A stretch of 5,415 nt of DNA, from assembly GCA_003518205.1 (NCBI GenBank), contig DOZC01000043.1, positions 1 through 5,415 of the forward strand, in the 5' to 3' direction. Made by a program: the position numbers and the translations under genes. This document shows, one piece after another, positions 5,121 to 5,415 of this stretch (positions are counted from its first letter, which is position 1; every line of letters begins with the position of its first letter). The notes below the pieces were generated by a model. The model searched no databases. It worked only from the letters and a program-made list of their open reading frames with translations, and was not told the origin of the DNA. The DNA is from Minisyncoccota bacterium (GTDB lineage Bacteria > Patescibacteriota > Microgenomatia > UBA1400 > PJMF01).

Positions 5121-5415
5121 ATGCAAACAGTTCTATTGGTAGCCCAAATGGTAGTAGCGATTTTGATTATTGGTGCAGTGCTACTGCAGGCTCAAGGCAA
5201 CGGCTTTGGGGCAGCCTGGGGCGGTGGAGGTGAGACTTTTCATACTCGCCGAGGTATTGAGCGAGTGGTGTTTTACTTTACTATGGTCGCGATTGGGCTT
5301 TTTGCCGTAATCTCGCTGGCTGTAGTGGCTCGTTTAGTTTTTTGGAAGTTTTTTTTGTTTATCGGTGCCTTCACCAAAAAAAATGGTTGGGGTTTTTTTT
5401 CCTCATTGATTTTTT
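5121..5415 (+). CDS. secG: Preprotein translocase subunit SecG (3' end outside window)
   Basis: SecG is the small auxiliary subunit of the SecYEG protein-export channel in the cytoplasmic membrane. The frame gives 98 residues with no stop before the window end. Membrane helix 1 is at about 4-22 (VLLVAQMVVAILIIGAVLL). It is followed by the SecG signature loop with LLQAQGNGFGAAWGG (21-35) and ETFHTRRGIERVVF (38-51), then helix 2 at about 49-72. In short SecGs the protein ends soon after helix 2. Here the frame runs on with VFWKFFLFIGAFTKKNGWGF and more hydrophobic residues, so it may be fused to, or run into, a following membrane protein. The ATG at 5113 in another frame stops after 9 codons and is rejected. 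No clear Shine-Dalgarno sequence precedes 5121; translation may be nearly leaderless. Confidence 0.88.
   Translation, partial: MQTVLLVAQMVVAILIIGAVLLQAQGNGFGAAWGGGGETFHTRRGIERVVFYFTMVAIGLFAVISLAVVARLVFWKFFLFIGAFTKKNGWGFFSSLIF

Noticed and set aside
5373..5400. A terminator made by the A-run and T-run near the window end.
   Set aside because: The complementary runs are pure A/T without a GC stem and lie inside the open secG frame.

Overview
The window reads as a bacterial chromosome segment, most likely from a member of the Candidate Phyla Radiation (Patescibacteria), with a Microgenomates-like lineage as my best guess. The grounds are the gene set and order (recA, then rny, then secG, with no recX between), short intergenic gaps, an AT-leaning composition, a proline tRNA without encoded CCA, and very short divergent SecG and YggT proteins. 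TGA ends two genes and no gene needs it as a sense codon, so the standard bacterial code applies rather than the TGA=Gly code. The lineage is an inference from gene content, not a measured placement.

Layout. Positions 1-1423 hold a compact plus-strand envelope-type operon: the C-terminal end of a Lys/Ala-rich helical protein, a YggT-family membrane protein, a LapA-domain (DUF1049) membrane protein and a Nudix hydrolase. The first pair overlap by 17 nt and the LapA/Nudix pair by an ATGA. Positions 1424-1630 are non-coding but strongly structured: a decayed copy of the 3' end of the neighbouring tRNA, three further inverted repeats, and a bidirectional terminator. tRNA-Pro(GGG) lies on the minus strand at 1634-1707 with its own recognisable promoter. 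Positions 1708-1964 hold the recA promoter region and a possible 21-codon leader ORF.

recA (1965-3101) is complete, with an odd substitution in the nucleotide-binding region. A strong promoter (TTTACA-17-TATAAT) follows it and starts a leader of about 220 nt in front of rny (RNase Y, 3396-5060). The leader contains competing pairings, a terminator-like hairpin, a 26-codon ORF and a hairpin that covers the rny Shine-Dalgarno sequence. RNase Y has intact KH and HD domains but lacks the usual N-terminal transmembrane anchor. secG begins at 5121 and is still open at the window end, beyond the normal SecG length.

The genes are mostly housekeeping: DNA recombination (RecA), mRNA turnover (RNase Y), protein export (SecG), decoding (tRNA-Pro), plus small envelope proteins. 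I see no defence system, CRISPR array or transposon. The most interesting material is regulatory and structural: the rny leader, the tRNA-end duplication with its structured neighbourhood, the anchor-less RNase Y and the RecA substitution.
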